51,806 nucleotides of DNA from Shewanella profunda. GTDB taxonomy: Bacteria; Pseudomonadota; Gammaproteobacteria; Enterobacterales; Shewanellaceae. Below the pieces are notes generated by a model. The model saw only the letters and a program-made list of their open reading frames with translations. It did no database searches and had not been told where the DNA came from. Positions 6,699 to 15,782 of the stretch are shown one piece after another. Position numbers and translations under genes: made by a program. Within the stretch, counting starts at the first letter, position 1. Every line of letters begins with the position of its first letter. The stretch covers positions 1-51,806 of the forward strand of contig NZ_JAKILG010000035.1 in assembly GCF_023283765.1 (NCBI RefSeq). Direction: 5' to 3'.

Positions 6699-9600
6699 CT
6701 AACTTCTCAATTCTCGCCCTAGCCCTTTAAGCAAGATATCCAGCAGAATATTTTGAATAGCTTTGGCCGCTTCGGGGCGAGCAAGATAATCCATCGACAT
6801 CCCATGTTGAATGTCCATTCGTTCAATCACAGCTTGATCGGCCGCTTTAGGGAAGTCCCCCTGCATAATCGATTTACGGTCATTGTTGTGGATCTGGTCC
6901 ATCACGACCTTATCTTCAGCAATTTTACTCGCCATACCATGGAGCCAATCTAGCTTGTCGCCATCGGTAATGCCTTCGCCAAACAGATCATTCATCTTGG
7001 CGAGGATTTCAGAGAGAAAGTCCTTTTTGTCTTTCTTAGGCGTCGCACTACCCAGCCCTGTAATCCCATCAAGTCCTTCACCTCTGCCTTCCCTAAGTTC
7101 TAGATCTTGAGTCCGTTTCTCCTTCAACTGGTAATGGCTAAGGACCAATCCATCAAGGTCAATCTCATCATCTTCCAACGCCTCTTCTCGCAGCAATGGC
7201 AGTAGATGTTTAGCAAAGGTACTGAGCTGCTCTAAGTCGATAGCATCAAACTGGGTTATCTGTGAGGCAAACTCATAGAAGCGGATATAGCTGTTAAGGT
7301 CCTTCTTGAACATCACCAACTGATTTCTAGCCTCTTCCGCTTCAGCAACACGTTTCTCGGCATTCGCTTTATCAACGTCTGTCCCTGCCAGCTTTATCTG
7401 CTTGAGTTGCTGCTTAGCGGTTCTCAAGGCATCGGTGGCCAGCAGATAGCGTTTACGGAAACGGTCTCTCGCCGGAGCAAGATAATGCAGCATATAATCG
7501 GTGCCCCGTTTGGGGTCGAAGTAACACCCTGCAAAGGCTTCGACTTCACTCCACAGGAATATGCCTTCATTCACCAGCTTGTGCTTCAGGTCATACACCA
7601 AGTTAGGATCAGAGACTGTCTCAAGCTCTGCCGTTTCGTAATACTTTTGGAACTCTTCCAACACTTCCTGCGGCTCATTCACAAAGTCGAGTACAAAGGT
7701 ACGATCCTTGCCCGGATAAGTCCGGTTAAGCCGCGAGAGTGTCTGAATACAATCCACACCGGTTAACTTTTTGTCCACGTACATAGCACAGAGTTTTGGC
7801 TGGTCGAAGCCCGTTTGGAACTTATTCGCCACCAGCATCAGTTGGTAGCCATCGGTGTCGAATGCTTTACGCATATCTTGACCATTAAGATTCGGATTCA
7901 TGCTCCGCTCGGTATGTCCAACAGTAGTCTCAGGGTCAATCACTTCACCCGAAAAAGCCACCATTGCCTTTATCTGGTGATAACCTTGTTCCTTAACGTA
8001 TTTATCAAATGCGAGCTTATACTTGACGGCCTCAAGGCGACTGCTCGTTACCACCATCGCTTTGGCTTGATGATTGAGTAAATGAGCCACATTTGCCTTA
8101 AAGTGCTCAACTATCACTTGCACCTTTTGGCCAATGTTATGTGGATGCAACCTCATCCAACGGTTAAGTGTTTTCTTGGCTTTTTTGCTATCGACTTCCT
8201 GTTCGGCATTACCACCTGCCATCGCCATCCGATAAGCCAAGCTGTAACTGGTGTAGTTACGTAGCACATCGAGGATATAGTTCTCCTCAATCGCCTGCCG
8301 CATACTGTACACATCAAAAGGCTTAGGTTTGTTGTCATCACTAAGCGGCATCATTGGGTTTTCTGGTCGCCCAAATAACTCTAACGTCTTACCCTTTGGG
8401 GTCGCCGTAAAGGCAAAGTAGCTGATGTTTTTGCTGCCACCACGGGCGGCTAGCGTCATGTTCATCACATCTTCAGCACTGAGTTCTTCATTGTCCTCAA
8501 GCTGCTCGGCCATCAACACTTCACGCAGTTGTCTTGCCGTGCTGCCGCTTTGGCTCGAATGGGCCTCATCTGCAATTACCGCAAAGGTACAATCCTTTAA
8601 GCTGGTGGCTTCCTGAATCGCCTTTAGCACATAAGGGAAGGTCTGAATCGTCACCACAATAATCGGTGTACCACTTGTCAACGAAGCGGCTAACTGTGCC
8701 GATTTACTGCCATCACCTTCATCGCGGTTAATCCGGCTAATCACGCCTTCAGCATGCTCAAATTGCGAGATGGTTTCTTGTAGCTGGCTATCGAGCACTG
8801 TACGGTCAGTAATCACAATCACCGACTTAAAGATTTTATTGCCATCATGGTCGTATAACGAGGCGAGCTGGTGGGTTAGCCAAGCAATAGAGTTAGACTT
8901 ACCCGAACCTGCTGAATGCTGAATAAGGTACTTTTGGCCAGTCCCTTCTTGCTCAACCTGTGACAATAGCTTTTGCACTACATGCCACTGGTGATAGCGG
9001 GGAAATATCATGGTTTCTTTTTTAGTGACTCGGCCTAAGGCATCTTCTTCCCGCTTCACTTCGAGGTGAATATAACGCCCTAAAATTCGCAACCAGTTAT
9101 CCGGTGAAAATATTTCACCCCATAAATATTCAGTGGCAAATCCTTGGCCATTTTCGGGCTGTTCGTTGCCCGCACCACCTGCTTTCGTCCCCTTGTTAAA
9201 GGGCAAAAAGTACGTGTTTTCGCCAGCCAGCTTGGTCGTCATCGCGACTTCAAACTGATTCACAGCAAAGTGCACTAACGCCCCACGGCGAAACTTCAGT
9301 AGCGGCTCATCTTTGTTACCAGTTTTAACTTGGCGATCTTTACGGTACTGCTGCTTGGCATTTTCAAGGCTTTGCTTAAAGCACGACTTGAGCTCTAAGG
9401 TCGCAACGGGTAAGCCATTAACAAATAAGGTGAGGTCTAAGCGACCATCATAACCATTAGGGCTGTACACCAGCTCAGGCACCACCCGCAAACGATTGGC
9501 GTGATAACGGCTCAGTAACTCAGGGTTCAGCCCATGATCAGGCATAAAGGTGGCTAAACGGAGTCTGGCACCACGGTCTTCAAGGTAATTACGTAACAGC

Positions 9601-9863
9601 CAAAGCGTACCTTTATCGGCATGGTCTAAATGCCTAACCACCGCATTGAGTAGATGTTTTTCGGTTTCTTGCGGATAAATCTTGGCGTATTTATCCCATG
9701 CTTCCGGTTGGCTTTGCAGCACATAAGCGAATACATCTTCAGGGTAGAGAGCACGTTCACGGTCGTAATGGGCAGAATCCCCCAGTAACCATCCCTGCTT
9801 TAGCAATGCTTGAATGATATAGTCCTGAAAAGCTTTCTCACGGGCTTTCGCATCCATACTCAT
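6699..9863 (-). CDS. hsdR: Type I restriction enzyme, HsdR motor/endonuclease subunit
   Basis: 1054 aa, usual for the family. The start at 9863 has GAGGA 8-9 nt upstream. The N-terminal PD-(D/E)XK nuclease is visible as DGRLDLTLFVNGLPVATLEL followed by KS (Asp, then Glu-Leu-Lys). The SF2 translocase follows: Walker A SAGSGKSNS, then VIADEAHSSQ, ISYFAFTATPKG, and LVANKFQTGFDQPKL with LSRLNRTYPGKD. It cleaves DNA at a distance after ATP-driven translocation and works only in complex with HsdM and HsdS, which lie upstream on the same strand. Two extra genes separate it from hsdS, which is unusual. The frame is intact. Confidence 0.97.
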   Translation of the reverse strand: MSMDAKAREKAFQDYIIQALLKQGWLLGDSAHYDRERALYPEDVFAYVLQSQPEAWDKYAKIYPQETEKHLLNAVVRHLDHADKGTLWLLRNYLEDRGARLRLATFMPDHGLNPELLSRYHANRLRVVPELVYSPNGYDGRLDLTLFVNGLPVATLELKSCFKQSLENAKQQYRKDRQVKTGNKDEPLLKFRRGALVHFAVNQFEVAMTTKLAGENTYFLPFNKGTKAGGAGNEQPENGQGFATEYLWGEIFSPDNWLRILGRYIHLEVKREEDALGRVTKKETMIFPRYHQWHVVQKLLSQVEQEGTGQKYLIQHSAGSGKSNSIAWLTHQLASLYDHDGNKIFKSVIVITDRTVLDSQLQETISQFEHAEGVISRINRDEGDGSKSAQLAASLTSGTPIIVVTIQTFPYVLKAIQEATSLKDCTFAVIADEAHSSQSGSTARQLREVLMAEQLEDNEELSAEDVMNMTLAARGGSKNISYFAFTATPKGKTLELFGRPENPMMPLSDDNKPKPFDVYSMRQAIEENYILDVLRNYTSYSLAYRMAMAGGNAEQEVDSKKAKKTLNRWMRLHPHNIGQKVQVIVEHFKANVAHLLNHQAKAMVVTSSRLEAVKYKLAFDKYVKEQGYHQIKAMVAFSGEVIDPETTVGHTERSMNPNLNGQDMRKAFDTDGYQLMLVANKFQTGFDQPKLCAMYVDKKLTGVDCIQTLSRLNRTYPGKDRTFVLDFVNEPQEVLEEFQKYYETAELETVSDPNLVYDLKHKLVNEGIFLWSEVEAFAGCYFDPKRGTDYMLHYLAPARDRFRKRYLLATDALRTAKQQLKQIKLAGTDVDKANAEKRVAEAEEARNQLVMFKKDLNSYIRFYEFASQITQFDAIDLEQLSTFAKHLLPLLREEALEDDEIDLDGLVLSHYQLKEKRTQDLELREGRGEGLDGITGLGSATPKKDKKDFLSEILAKMNDLFGEGITDGDKLDWLHGMASKIAEDKVVMDQIHNNDRKSIMQGDFPKAADQAVIERMDIQHGMSMDYLARPEAAKAIQNILLDILLKGLGRELRS

Positions 9864-9938
9864 CAGTCTTCCTCAAAATCTCTTTTTCATAACGGCTTGG
9901 TTTTTCAAGCCAGATAGTAATAAGGGTGCATGTAATCT

Positions 9939-10592
9939 CTAGCTGATTTCATCTGCTACATTGCTAAACCCTTCAAATCCATGATCTGTGAGCAATTGCT
10001 TAAAGGTTATCATCTGTTCTACAACGCAGGCTTTGTCCCTGAGCTGACTAAAATCAAACCTCTGACGATAGACTTGCCAGTCGTCATTACGGTGAAGTCC
10101 TAAAGTTAAGTTTGGGACAGACTTAATTCGGTTCTTAGTTACAGACCAATCATTGCCCCAATCATCCCCTTCTGTACGTTGAACCTGATATACAGTGATC
10201 TCTAGATAAGTAGCACTCTGAGTGACTTGAGGCATAGACATAGGTGATGGGTCATACCCTTTACCGTGGACGATAAATACATCGTCAGTGATCAGACGGA
10301 TTTCGACCATCTGTGCCACAGATTGCTTACTGCTCCAATTACCATCCTTTGTATGGCTAAACACTACATCTGCCATGGGTAACGCATCCCAGCTCCAGCG
10401 TTGAGGGTGTACGAGATCGTTAGCAGATGTGCCCGGCATACTGAACTGCATCGTGCCCCAGTAGCAATGTTCAACGCCAAGTTCGGTTCGCATCAATAGA
10501 ATGATATCTTTCACCCGCTGATAGAATGCCACCAGCACCCGCTGGGCCTGACGCACCTCCGCCAGAGCCTTATCTATTGCTATTTTTTCCAT
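9939..10592 (-). CDS. Orphan protein in the type I restriction operon
   Basis: 217 aa, not recognised. A helical N-terminus (residues about 1-35, LAEVRQAQRVLVAFYQRVKD) is followed by a segment rich in Trp and predicted strands (GTMQFSMPG, QRWSWDALPMADVVFSH, VAQMVEIRLITDDVFIV, ATYLEITVYQV), then WQVYRQRFDFSQL and a helical end. No signal peptide or membrane segment. It overlaps the upstream PD-(D/E)XK gene by 13 bp and lies 75 bp before hsdR, so it is translated within the same operon. The helix plus beta-sandwich pattern could be a ligand-sensing or protein-binding domain, but that is speculation. Confidence 0.85.
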   Translation of the reverse strand: MEKIAIDKALAEVRQAQRVLVAFYQRVKDIILLMRTELGVEHCYWGTMQFSMPGTSANDLVHPQRWSWDALPMADVVFSHTKDGNWSSKQSVAQMVEIRLITDDVFIVHGKGYDPSPMSMPQVTQSATYLEITVYQVQRTEGDDWGNDWSVTKNRIKSVPNLTLGLHRNDDWQVYRQRFDFSQLRDKACVVEQMITFKQLLTDHGFEGFSNVADEIS

Positions 10593-11281
10593 CTGCCGAA
10601 TTCCTTGATTGCCCCACCGCTACTTACCTTGAATCCCTGCTCAACACTGTTTGCCAGCCAATCAACAAACCCCGGCATGTCCCGATAAGGCGTCACGCCA
10701 TTGGCTGTCATGGCATCGCACAGATCCCTTATCAGGATGGCTTCACCGGCATGTGCAACATCGGTAAACGCGACGATAACTTGATAAAACTGCTGCCAAC
10801 TCATCCCTTGCACAGGAATTGACTGAAGTGAGGGAGGTAACTTCTGCTTAAGACGAATAACTTCCTGCTCAGGACGTTGCCCTAAGCCACCTATAGCAAA
10901 CAGGGCTAGTTGCTTATCTGGATAACGCTCCTTGGCGGCATCCAACTCGCCACGCCACTGGCTTGAAGATTGCCAGTTATCTTCATTAACCCGCTTGGCC
11001 TCAACCACCAGTGTTAGACTATCAAAATGAAGCACGACATCCGGCTCTATTCCCCAATAGGGCCACAGTTCTATACTTTGAAGTTCATTACACAGGTGCC
11101 CAATTTCAGGGAACAAACGGCTTAAGACTCTTTGTAACGAACTTGGACTCAAATAAGCCAAACGACTCCAGACCACTGCCGTCACCAAATCTTCAGAGCG
11201 GCGATACAGCGACCGCCAACTCACATTTTGGCCATTTATCTCAACTCGCCGAGCCTTTCCCTTGCTGATAGCGACAAACAT
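10580..11281 (-). CDS. Putative PD-(D/E)XK nuclease-fold protein in the type I restriction operon
   Basis: 233 aa. The ATG at 11281 follows AGGAGG and lies 2 bp after the hsdS stop. Residues fit a PD-(D/E)XK core: Glu30 in a helix (RRSEDLVTAVVW), Asp81 in GIEPDVVLHF, and Glu94-x-Lys96 in LTLVVEAKRVN, with helices and a strand (KQLALFAIGGL) after it. The spacing between Asp81 and the ExK motif (13 residues) is right for the fold. I do not recognise the family beyond this. It could be an accessory nuclease, a DNA-binding relative or an anti-phage effector coupled to restriction. It is tightly embedded between hsdS and the 217-aa gene. Confidence 0.8.
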   Translation of the reverse strand: MFVAISKGKARRVEINGQNVSWRSLYRRSEDLVTAVVWSRLAYLSPSSLQRVLSRLFPEIGHLCNELQSIELWPYWGIEPDVVLHFDSLTLVVEAKRVNEDNWQSSSQWRGELDAAKERYPDKQLALFAIGGLGQRPEQEVIRLKQKLPPSLQSIPVQGMSWQQFYQVIVAFTDVAHAGEAILIRDLCDAMTANGVTPYRDMPGFVDWLANSVEQGFKVSSGGAIKEFGRWKK

Positions 11282-11283
11282 GC

Positions 11284-12594
11284 TTATCCCTCCTTGGGTG
11301 GTGTCCAGTCACGGAGGTCGATCTTGCCGGTCACAGCGGCGGAGATCAGAGCTGTGCGGCGTTCTTGCATTAATTCAATTGCTTGCAACGCTTTAGCTTC
11401 TATTGTTTCTAGCACATGACATAATCTAAGTGCTGATTCAGTTTCAACCTTTTGTATCTCAAATCCAATAGCCCTTATTGGGAAGCTTTTAATCTGGTCT
11501 GGACTAATATGTGGCACACTAACACCGGTTAAATCAGCCTCAACAAACGATTTAAATTCATAGCTGGACAGACACAACTTCACAAAGGGTTGATATGTAT
11601 TTAAATGAGTGCGGATACGTGCAACACGTTGCAGTAGAAGGCATGGCAAATCAGCACTAGTAACCTCAGCAACCCTTGCTCCGGCAGCAATCCACGGCCT
11701 ATCCATACCAAAAACAATATCACCGACCTGTAATTCGAAATCCTTTACAATTACCCGGTCTGCTTGAGGCCACCAAACAGTATCGTTCCATTTCAATTTA
11801 CCAACACCGACATTAACGCCACGCAACAGTGGGATATTCCCGTCTGACTCATTCTTAAAACTGGCACTCGGAAAAGCGTAGCCCGGAAGAAGATCTACGA
11901 AATACGATAATTTTGCTGATTTTTCACCTTCACGTATGTTAACAGCATGAGATATCACGGCTTGGCGTTTCTCTTTAAGCAGCTCTATCAGCCGCTGTTG
12001 CTTTGCTATCAACTGGTCAATTCTGGCGGTTTCGTAGTCGAGAAAGGCAGCGATGGTACGTTGTTCTTCAATGGATGGGATTGGAATGTATTGCCCCTTG
12101 ATATCGTCCCAGCTTATTGCCGCTCGATGCACAAGTATTCCATTTCCAAGAATTGCTAAATGTTTCTGAAAAGACTTGTTCTCGAACAACCGAAGAGCGT
12201 ACCGTTCTTCAACAACGTATTTATTGGCATCAAGAATAATGTAAACAGGGCTGCAAATTCCATCGTAAGGCGACATTCCATACGAGCCAATTGCATAGTT
12301 CATACTGTTAATAACAAGGTTTCCCTTACGGACTAGTTTACATTTTGTTAAATCGTCCGGCTTTTTATTTCCAACATCACCTTTATCTTCATACAGTACG
12401 ATTCCGATGTTCGCCATCAATGAAAGGTAATTGTCTTCCTTTCCATCGGTATTTTTTGCAACCAAATGATTAACGCACGCACGACATGGAAGTACACCCC
12501 AATGACTTGGTACTTCCCCTAGCCACTCCACGCCCGAATCCCTATACTCACAATACTCCGCATACTTGCCGCTCAACGTTGCATGCTCACTCAT
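11284..12594 (-). CDS. hsdS: Type I restriction enzyme, HsdS specificity subunit
   Basis: 436 aa from the ATG at 12594 (AGGAG upstream). A longer frame to 12615 lacks a ribosome binding site. Layout: N-terminal YRDSGVEWLGEVPSHWG, target recognition domain 1, a central conserved helix (IPSIEEQRTIAAFLDYETA, then RIDQLIAKQQRLIELLKEKR), target recognition domain 2, then the second helix (AIELMQERRTALISAAVTGK). Both half-repeats are complete, so a bipartite recognition sequence is expected but cannot be read from the protein. The stop lies 2 bp from the next gene start. Confidence 0.95.
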   Translation of the reverse strand: MSEHATLSGKYAEYCEYRDSGVEWLGEVPSHWGVLPCRACVNHLVAKNTDGKEDNYLSLMANIGIVLYEDKGDVGNKKPDDLTKCKLVRKGNLVINSMNYAIGSYGMSPYDGICSPVYIILDANKYVVEERYALRLFENKSFQKHLAILGNGILVHRAAISWDDIKGQYIPIPSIEEQRTIAAFLDYETARIDQLIAKQQRLIELLKEKRQAVISHAVNIREGEKSAKLSYFVDLLPGYAFPSASFKNESDGNIPLLRGVNVGVGKLKWNDTVWWPQADRVIVKDFELQVGDIVFGMDRPWIAAGARVAEVTSADLPCLLLQRVARIRTHLNTYQPFVKLCLSSYEFKSFVEADLTGVSVPHISPDQIKSFPIRAIGFEIQKVETESALRLCHVLETIEAKALQAIELMQERRTALISAAVTGKIDLRDWTPPKEG

Positions 12595-12615
12595 AGCACG
12601 GCTCCTAATGAGCAT

Positions 12616-12730
12616 TTTTTGCCCAGAACAAGGCGTGCCTGGGCACAGTGAAGGAGCATAGCTAGCCTATGTGACTGAGCGAACACACCCACAACACAGT
12701 TGTCGGTAAAAAAGACCTTCAGGAGAGCCA
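12616..12730. repeat. hsdM-hsdS spacer with two inverted repeats
   Basis: GCCCAG/CTGGGC at 12621-12644 (12-nt loop), and CATAG/CTATG at about 12657-12671. No T tract follows on the minus strand, so they are not evident terminators. This 115-bp gap in an otherwise tight operon may be a small dispersed chromosomal repeat. Confidence 0.4.
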
Positions 12731-14719
12731 TCAGGAATGTACCTCCGCGAGCAGTTGCATTATCTCCTTCGCCACTTCATCCAAGTCGGCATCAATCTCT
12801 TGCATCGACCGTGGTGGTTGGTACTGGTAGAAATGGCGGTTAAAGGGGATTTCATAACCTACAATGCCCACTTGCTCATCCAGCGGGTCGGTCTTGCTGA
12901 TATCGATCCACGCATCCGGCACATGGGGTAACACTTCCCGCTTGAAGTAGCTGTTAATGTCTTCGGCGAGCGGCACGTTTTCGTAATCCCGCAGCTCAGT
13001 CGCTGGCTCTGGCTCACCTTTCGTCTTACAAACCTCGGCAGCTTCATCCTGCTCACCGAGATTACTCAGCAGCAATTTGAGTACCGTTGCGGGTAACTTG
13101 CTGGTGGAGCTTGCAGCAAAGGGTTTGTTGAAGGCCTTTTTAAACACTTCGCGGCAGAGATACTTAGGTTCGGGTAAGGCTGAGAGAGCAGTCAGAATAG
13201 CTTGTTTAAGCTCCTCATCGAGCTTCTCCCAGGCTTTTTGCTCACTCAAACTACGTAACTTTTCGGCATCGTGCGGATAGATAGCCAGCTTCATAGGCCT
13301 CTCAACTGTGATGCGGCGATAGCCAAAGTCGGTAGTATTGAAAATCTTGGCTATGGGGCTTTGCTCATAACGGCTGTAGAGATCGACAATCGTGCTAATG
13401 GCATTATCGTCGAGGAACTTACGTTTGCTACCAAGGGATTTACGCATACTGGAATGCATATCGCTGGCGTTGATCAGCAATACCTTGCCTTTGCGTTCTG
13501 CTGGCTTATGGTTTGACAGCACCCAAATATAGGTCGCAATGCCGGTGTTATAGAACATATCGGTCGGTAGTGCGATCAGGGCATCGAGTAAATCTCGCTC
13601 CAAAATATAACGGCGGATCTCACTCTCACCACTGCCCGCTCCTCCGGTAAATAACGGTGAGCCGTTGAGGATAATCCCAATACGGCTGCCTTCGGATTTA
13701 TCGGTTACTGGTTTCATCTTGCTGATAAGGTGCATCAAGAACAGCAAGGAACCGTCAGACACACGAGGCAAGCCTGCACCAAAACGGCCATTAAAGCCTT
13801 TGAGCTTATGCTCATCGTTAATGCGTTTTTCGACCTTCTTCCAGTCCACCCCAAACGGTGGGTTAGACAGACAATAATCGAAACGCTCAAATTCGAGTTG
13901 GTCATCCGACAGGGTATTACCCAGCTTAATGTTGCTGATGTCCTGCCCTTTGATCAGCATATCAGCTTTACAGATAGCGTATGACTCAGGGTTTAATTCT
14001 TGGCCATAGGTAGCTAAACGGGCATTCTCATTGATTTCTTTGAGGTATTCCATCCCCGAGGATAAGAAGCCCCCCGTCCCCGCGGTGGGGTCATAGATTG
14101 AACGCACTACGCCGGGCTTAGTCAGGGCCGCATCGTCACCGCTAAACACTAAGGAAGTGGTCAAACGGACGATATCTCTAGGGGTAAAGTGTTCCCCAGC
14201 GGTCTCGTTAGAACTCTCGGCAAAGCGGCGGATAAGCTCTTCAAACACTAAACCCATATGGTAGTTGTCTACGGCTTCGGGCGACAGGTCAACCTCGCGG
14301 AACTTCTGCACAACTTGATAGAGGATGTTGGCATCATCAAGGCCGTAGATAGTGTTGACAAAATTGAAGTGTTCGAAGATTTCCCTTGCATCCTTTGAGA
14401 AAGCTCGCACATAGGCGTCAAGGTTATCACCCGTATTGTTTTCACCGAGGCGATTGAGGTTAAGCGGTGATGCGTTATAGAAGTTTTGCCCTGCTGCATT
14501 CAGCAGCAGTTTCTCACGGGCATTTTCGGGCAAGGCTTTAGTGGCCTCTACTTGAGCCAGTACATTGTCTTTGGTGGCTTCTAATACGCACTCGAGGCGA
14601 CGTAACACAGTAAACGGCAGAATGATACGACCATATTGAGACTGTTTGAAATCGCCGCGAAGAAGGTCGGCAACTGACCAGATAAAACTGGCAAGAGAAC
14701 TGATACTGATATGTTCCAT
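12731..14719 (-). CDS. hsdM: Type I restriction enzyme, HsdM adenine methyltransferase subunit
   Basis: 662 aa. N-terminal HsdM_N helices start [20 protein letters not shown]. The N6-adenine methyltransferase domain has [18 protein letters not shown], the SAM-binding motif [14 protein letters not shown] and the catalytic NPPFGVDW. The C-terminal part (from about residue 500) is longer than in the E. coli K-12 enzyme (529 aa) and ends with [15 protein letters not shown], as in the long HsdM group. It methylates the host site and forms the M2S core with HsdS. It is the first gene of the operon, and the promoter should lie in 14720-15270. Confidence 0.96.
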   Translation of the reverse strand: MEHISISSLASFIWSVADLLRGDFKQSQYGRIILPFTVLRRLECVLEATKDNVLAQVEATKALPENAREKLLLNAAGQNFYNASPLNLNRLGENNTGDNLDAYVRAFSKDAREIFEHFNFVNTIYGLDDANILYQVVQKFREVDLSPEAVDNYHMGLVFEELIRRFAESSNETAGEHFTPRDIVRLTTSLVFSGDDAALTKPGVVRSIYDPTAGTGGFLSSGMEYLKEINENARLATYGQELNPESYAICKADMLIKGQDISNIKLGNTLSDDQLEFERFDYCLSNPPFGVDWKKVEKRINDEHKLKGFNGRFGAGLPRVSDGSLLFLMHLISKMKPVTDKSEGSRIGIILNGSPLFTGGAGSGESEIRRYILERDLLDALIALPTDMFYNTGIATYIWVLSNHKPAERKGKVLLINASDMHSSMRKSLGSKRKFLDDNAISTIVDLYSRYEQSPIAKIFNTTDFGYRRITVERPMKLAIYPHDAEKLRSLSEQKAWEKLDEELKQAILTALSALPEPKYLCREVFKKAFNKPFAASSTSKLPATVLKLLLSNLGEQDEAAEVCKTKGEPEPATELRDYENVPLAEDINSYFKREVLPHVPDAWIDISKTDPLDEQVGIVGYEIPFNRHFYQYQPPRSMQEIDADLDEVAKEIMQLLAEVHS

Positions 14720-15272
14720 AATGGCCCTGTTGGCTGCTTTGCTTATTCCGTGAGCAGCTCTATAAAAACAATAACAAAAAGTGCAGAGAGTCTATCAATC
14801 ATCCCCTTGAGTGAACAGTTGTTATTTCACAGTTTGCAGCAAATTTCCCGCTTGATGACTGTTATTTCCTCCCTGCTGATTTCACTGCCGATTTTCCTCA
14901 ACACCCATTCCCACAAAACAAAGCAATCTAGCCCCTAATGATTGATTTATAGAATTATTATGCTGTTTTTCTATTTGATTTCATAAAAAATACTAAAGGA
15001 AAAGTAAGTAGAAATACTTTAGTCAGTCTGCTGATTTATTGGCAGAGGATGGAGCTTAGGGGAATCGATGGTGAAGCCAATGGCAGTAACGCAAATAAAC
15101 ATATAAGTTTCAAATTGATAACCAAGGTATTCCAAAAATGAATAATGATTTTAGTTATCATGAATAAATATCATACCTGACGTCACCCGCAATAATTCGC
15201 CACTATCTCAGATTTGTCATTTTTTCGGGAAATCAAGGTGTTTAGCTCACCAAAAGAAACACTAAATTATAG
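14720..15272. promoter_or_regulatory. Divergent AT-rich control region between hsdM and the winged-helix-like gene
   Basis: About 550 bp without a supportable gene. A plus-strand frame at 14711-14938 has no family signal. It must contain the restriction-operon promoter and at least part of the promoter of the 15313 gene. An interrupted dyad of ATGAAT/ATCAT elements lies near 15137-15170. I cannot assign exact promoters. Confidence 0.45.
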
Positions 15273-15294
15273 ATATGGGTGTGACACATTATGT
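15273..15294 (+). promoter_or_regulatory. Shared upstream motif, copy 2
   Basis: Begins ATATGGGTGTGACACATTAT. It lies 18 bp before the GTG start at 15313 and matches the 5303 copy at 20 of 22 positions. The two genes are 10 kb apart, so this is not a simple local repeat. Confidence 0.5.
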
Positions 15295-15312
15295 CATCCA
15301 GAGGAGATCCAA

Positions 15313-15636
15313 GTGCGAAACCAAGACATCAGCGAAGACAACATTATTCATTCCACTAGCAACCATCAGGCTCATTATCGATTGCCCTTTGAGCTGTTCA
15401 ATGACCAGTTTAGGCAGACCGTTTATGAGATCAGCAGAATGCCGATTATCGATGGCTACTTGTTAGGGGGAGAAGTGAGTCTTGCGAGTGCTTTGGTAAG
15501 ACGTTGCGGTTACTCATCAAGAACGGCAAGAAGACATATTCGACGCTTGGAACAATCAGGGCTGATTATCAGCACCCCACGACTAAACCTAGATGGGATG
15601 AAGGGTACTAATCTCTATCGTCGATTATTCGACTAG
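15313..15636 (+). CDS. Small winged-helix-like DNA-binding protein
   Basis: About 107 aa from the GTG at 15313, with GGAG 7 nt upstream. A longer frame from 15214 has no ribosome binding site. The C-terminal two-thirds reads as a winged helix: LASALVRRCGYSSRTARR (helix-turn-helix), then HIRRLEQSGLIISTPRL with the wing at the end. This is the pattern of small replication-control or transcription regulators. It precedes the primase-helicase on the same strand with a structured leader between, so it may regulate replication genes of the island or bind their origin. It shares its upstream motif with the 5352 gene. Role inferred. Confidence 0.65.
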   Translation: MRNQDISEDNIIHSTSNHQAHYRLPFELFNDQFRQTVYEISRMPIIDGYLLGGEVSLASALVRRCGYSSRTARRHIRRLEQSGLIISTPRLNLDGMKGTNLYRRLFD

Positions 15637-15646
15637 GAGATAAATG

Positions 15647-15685
15647 CCCCGATAGCTCTTTGCAGGAAACATTGAGCTATCGGGG
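15647..15685 (+). other. Perfect 12-bp stem-loop in the primase leader
   Basis: CCCCGATAGCTC at 15647-15658 and its exact complement at 15674-15685 enclose a 15-nt loop. No T tract follows, so it is not a classical terminator. It may be a structured leader RNA or part of a replication origin. Confidence 0.55.
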
Positions 15686-15719
15686 AAGAGCCAAAATGTA
15701 GGCTCGACGGCCAAGCAAT

Positions 15720-15751
15720 AGACTAAATCAATTACATATCTATTTTAGTCT
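15720..15751 (+). other. Second stem-loop in the primase leader
   Basis: AGACTAAA at 15720-15727 and TTTAGTCT at 15744-15751 enclose an AT-rich 16-nt loop, just before the ribosome binding site of the primase gene. With the first stem-loop it fills most of the 146-bp leader. Confidence 0.4.
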
Positions 15752-15782
15752 GCGGCCATTCTTTTGTACGGAGATGACCAAC

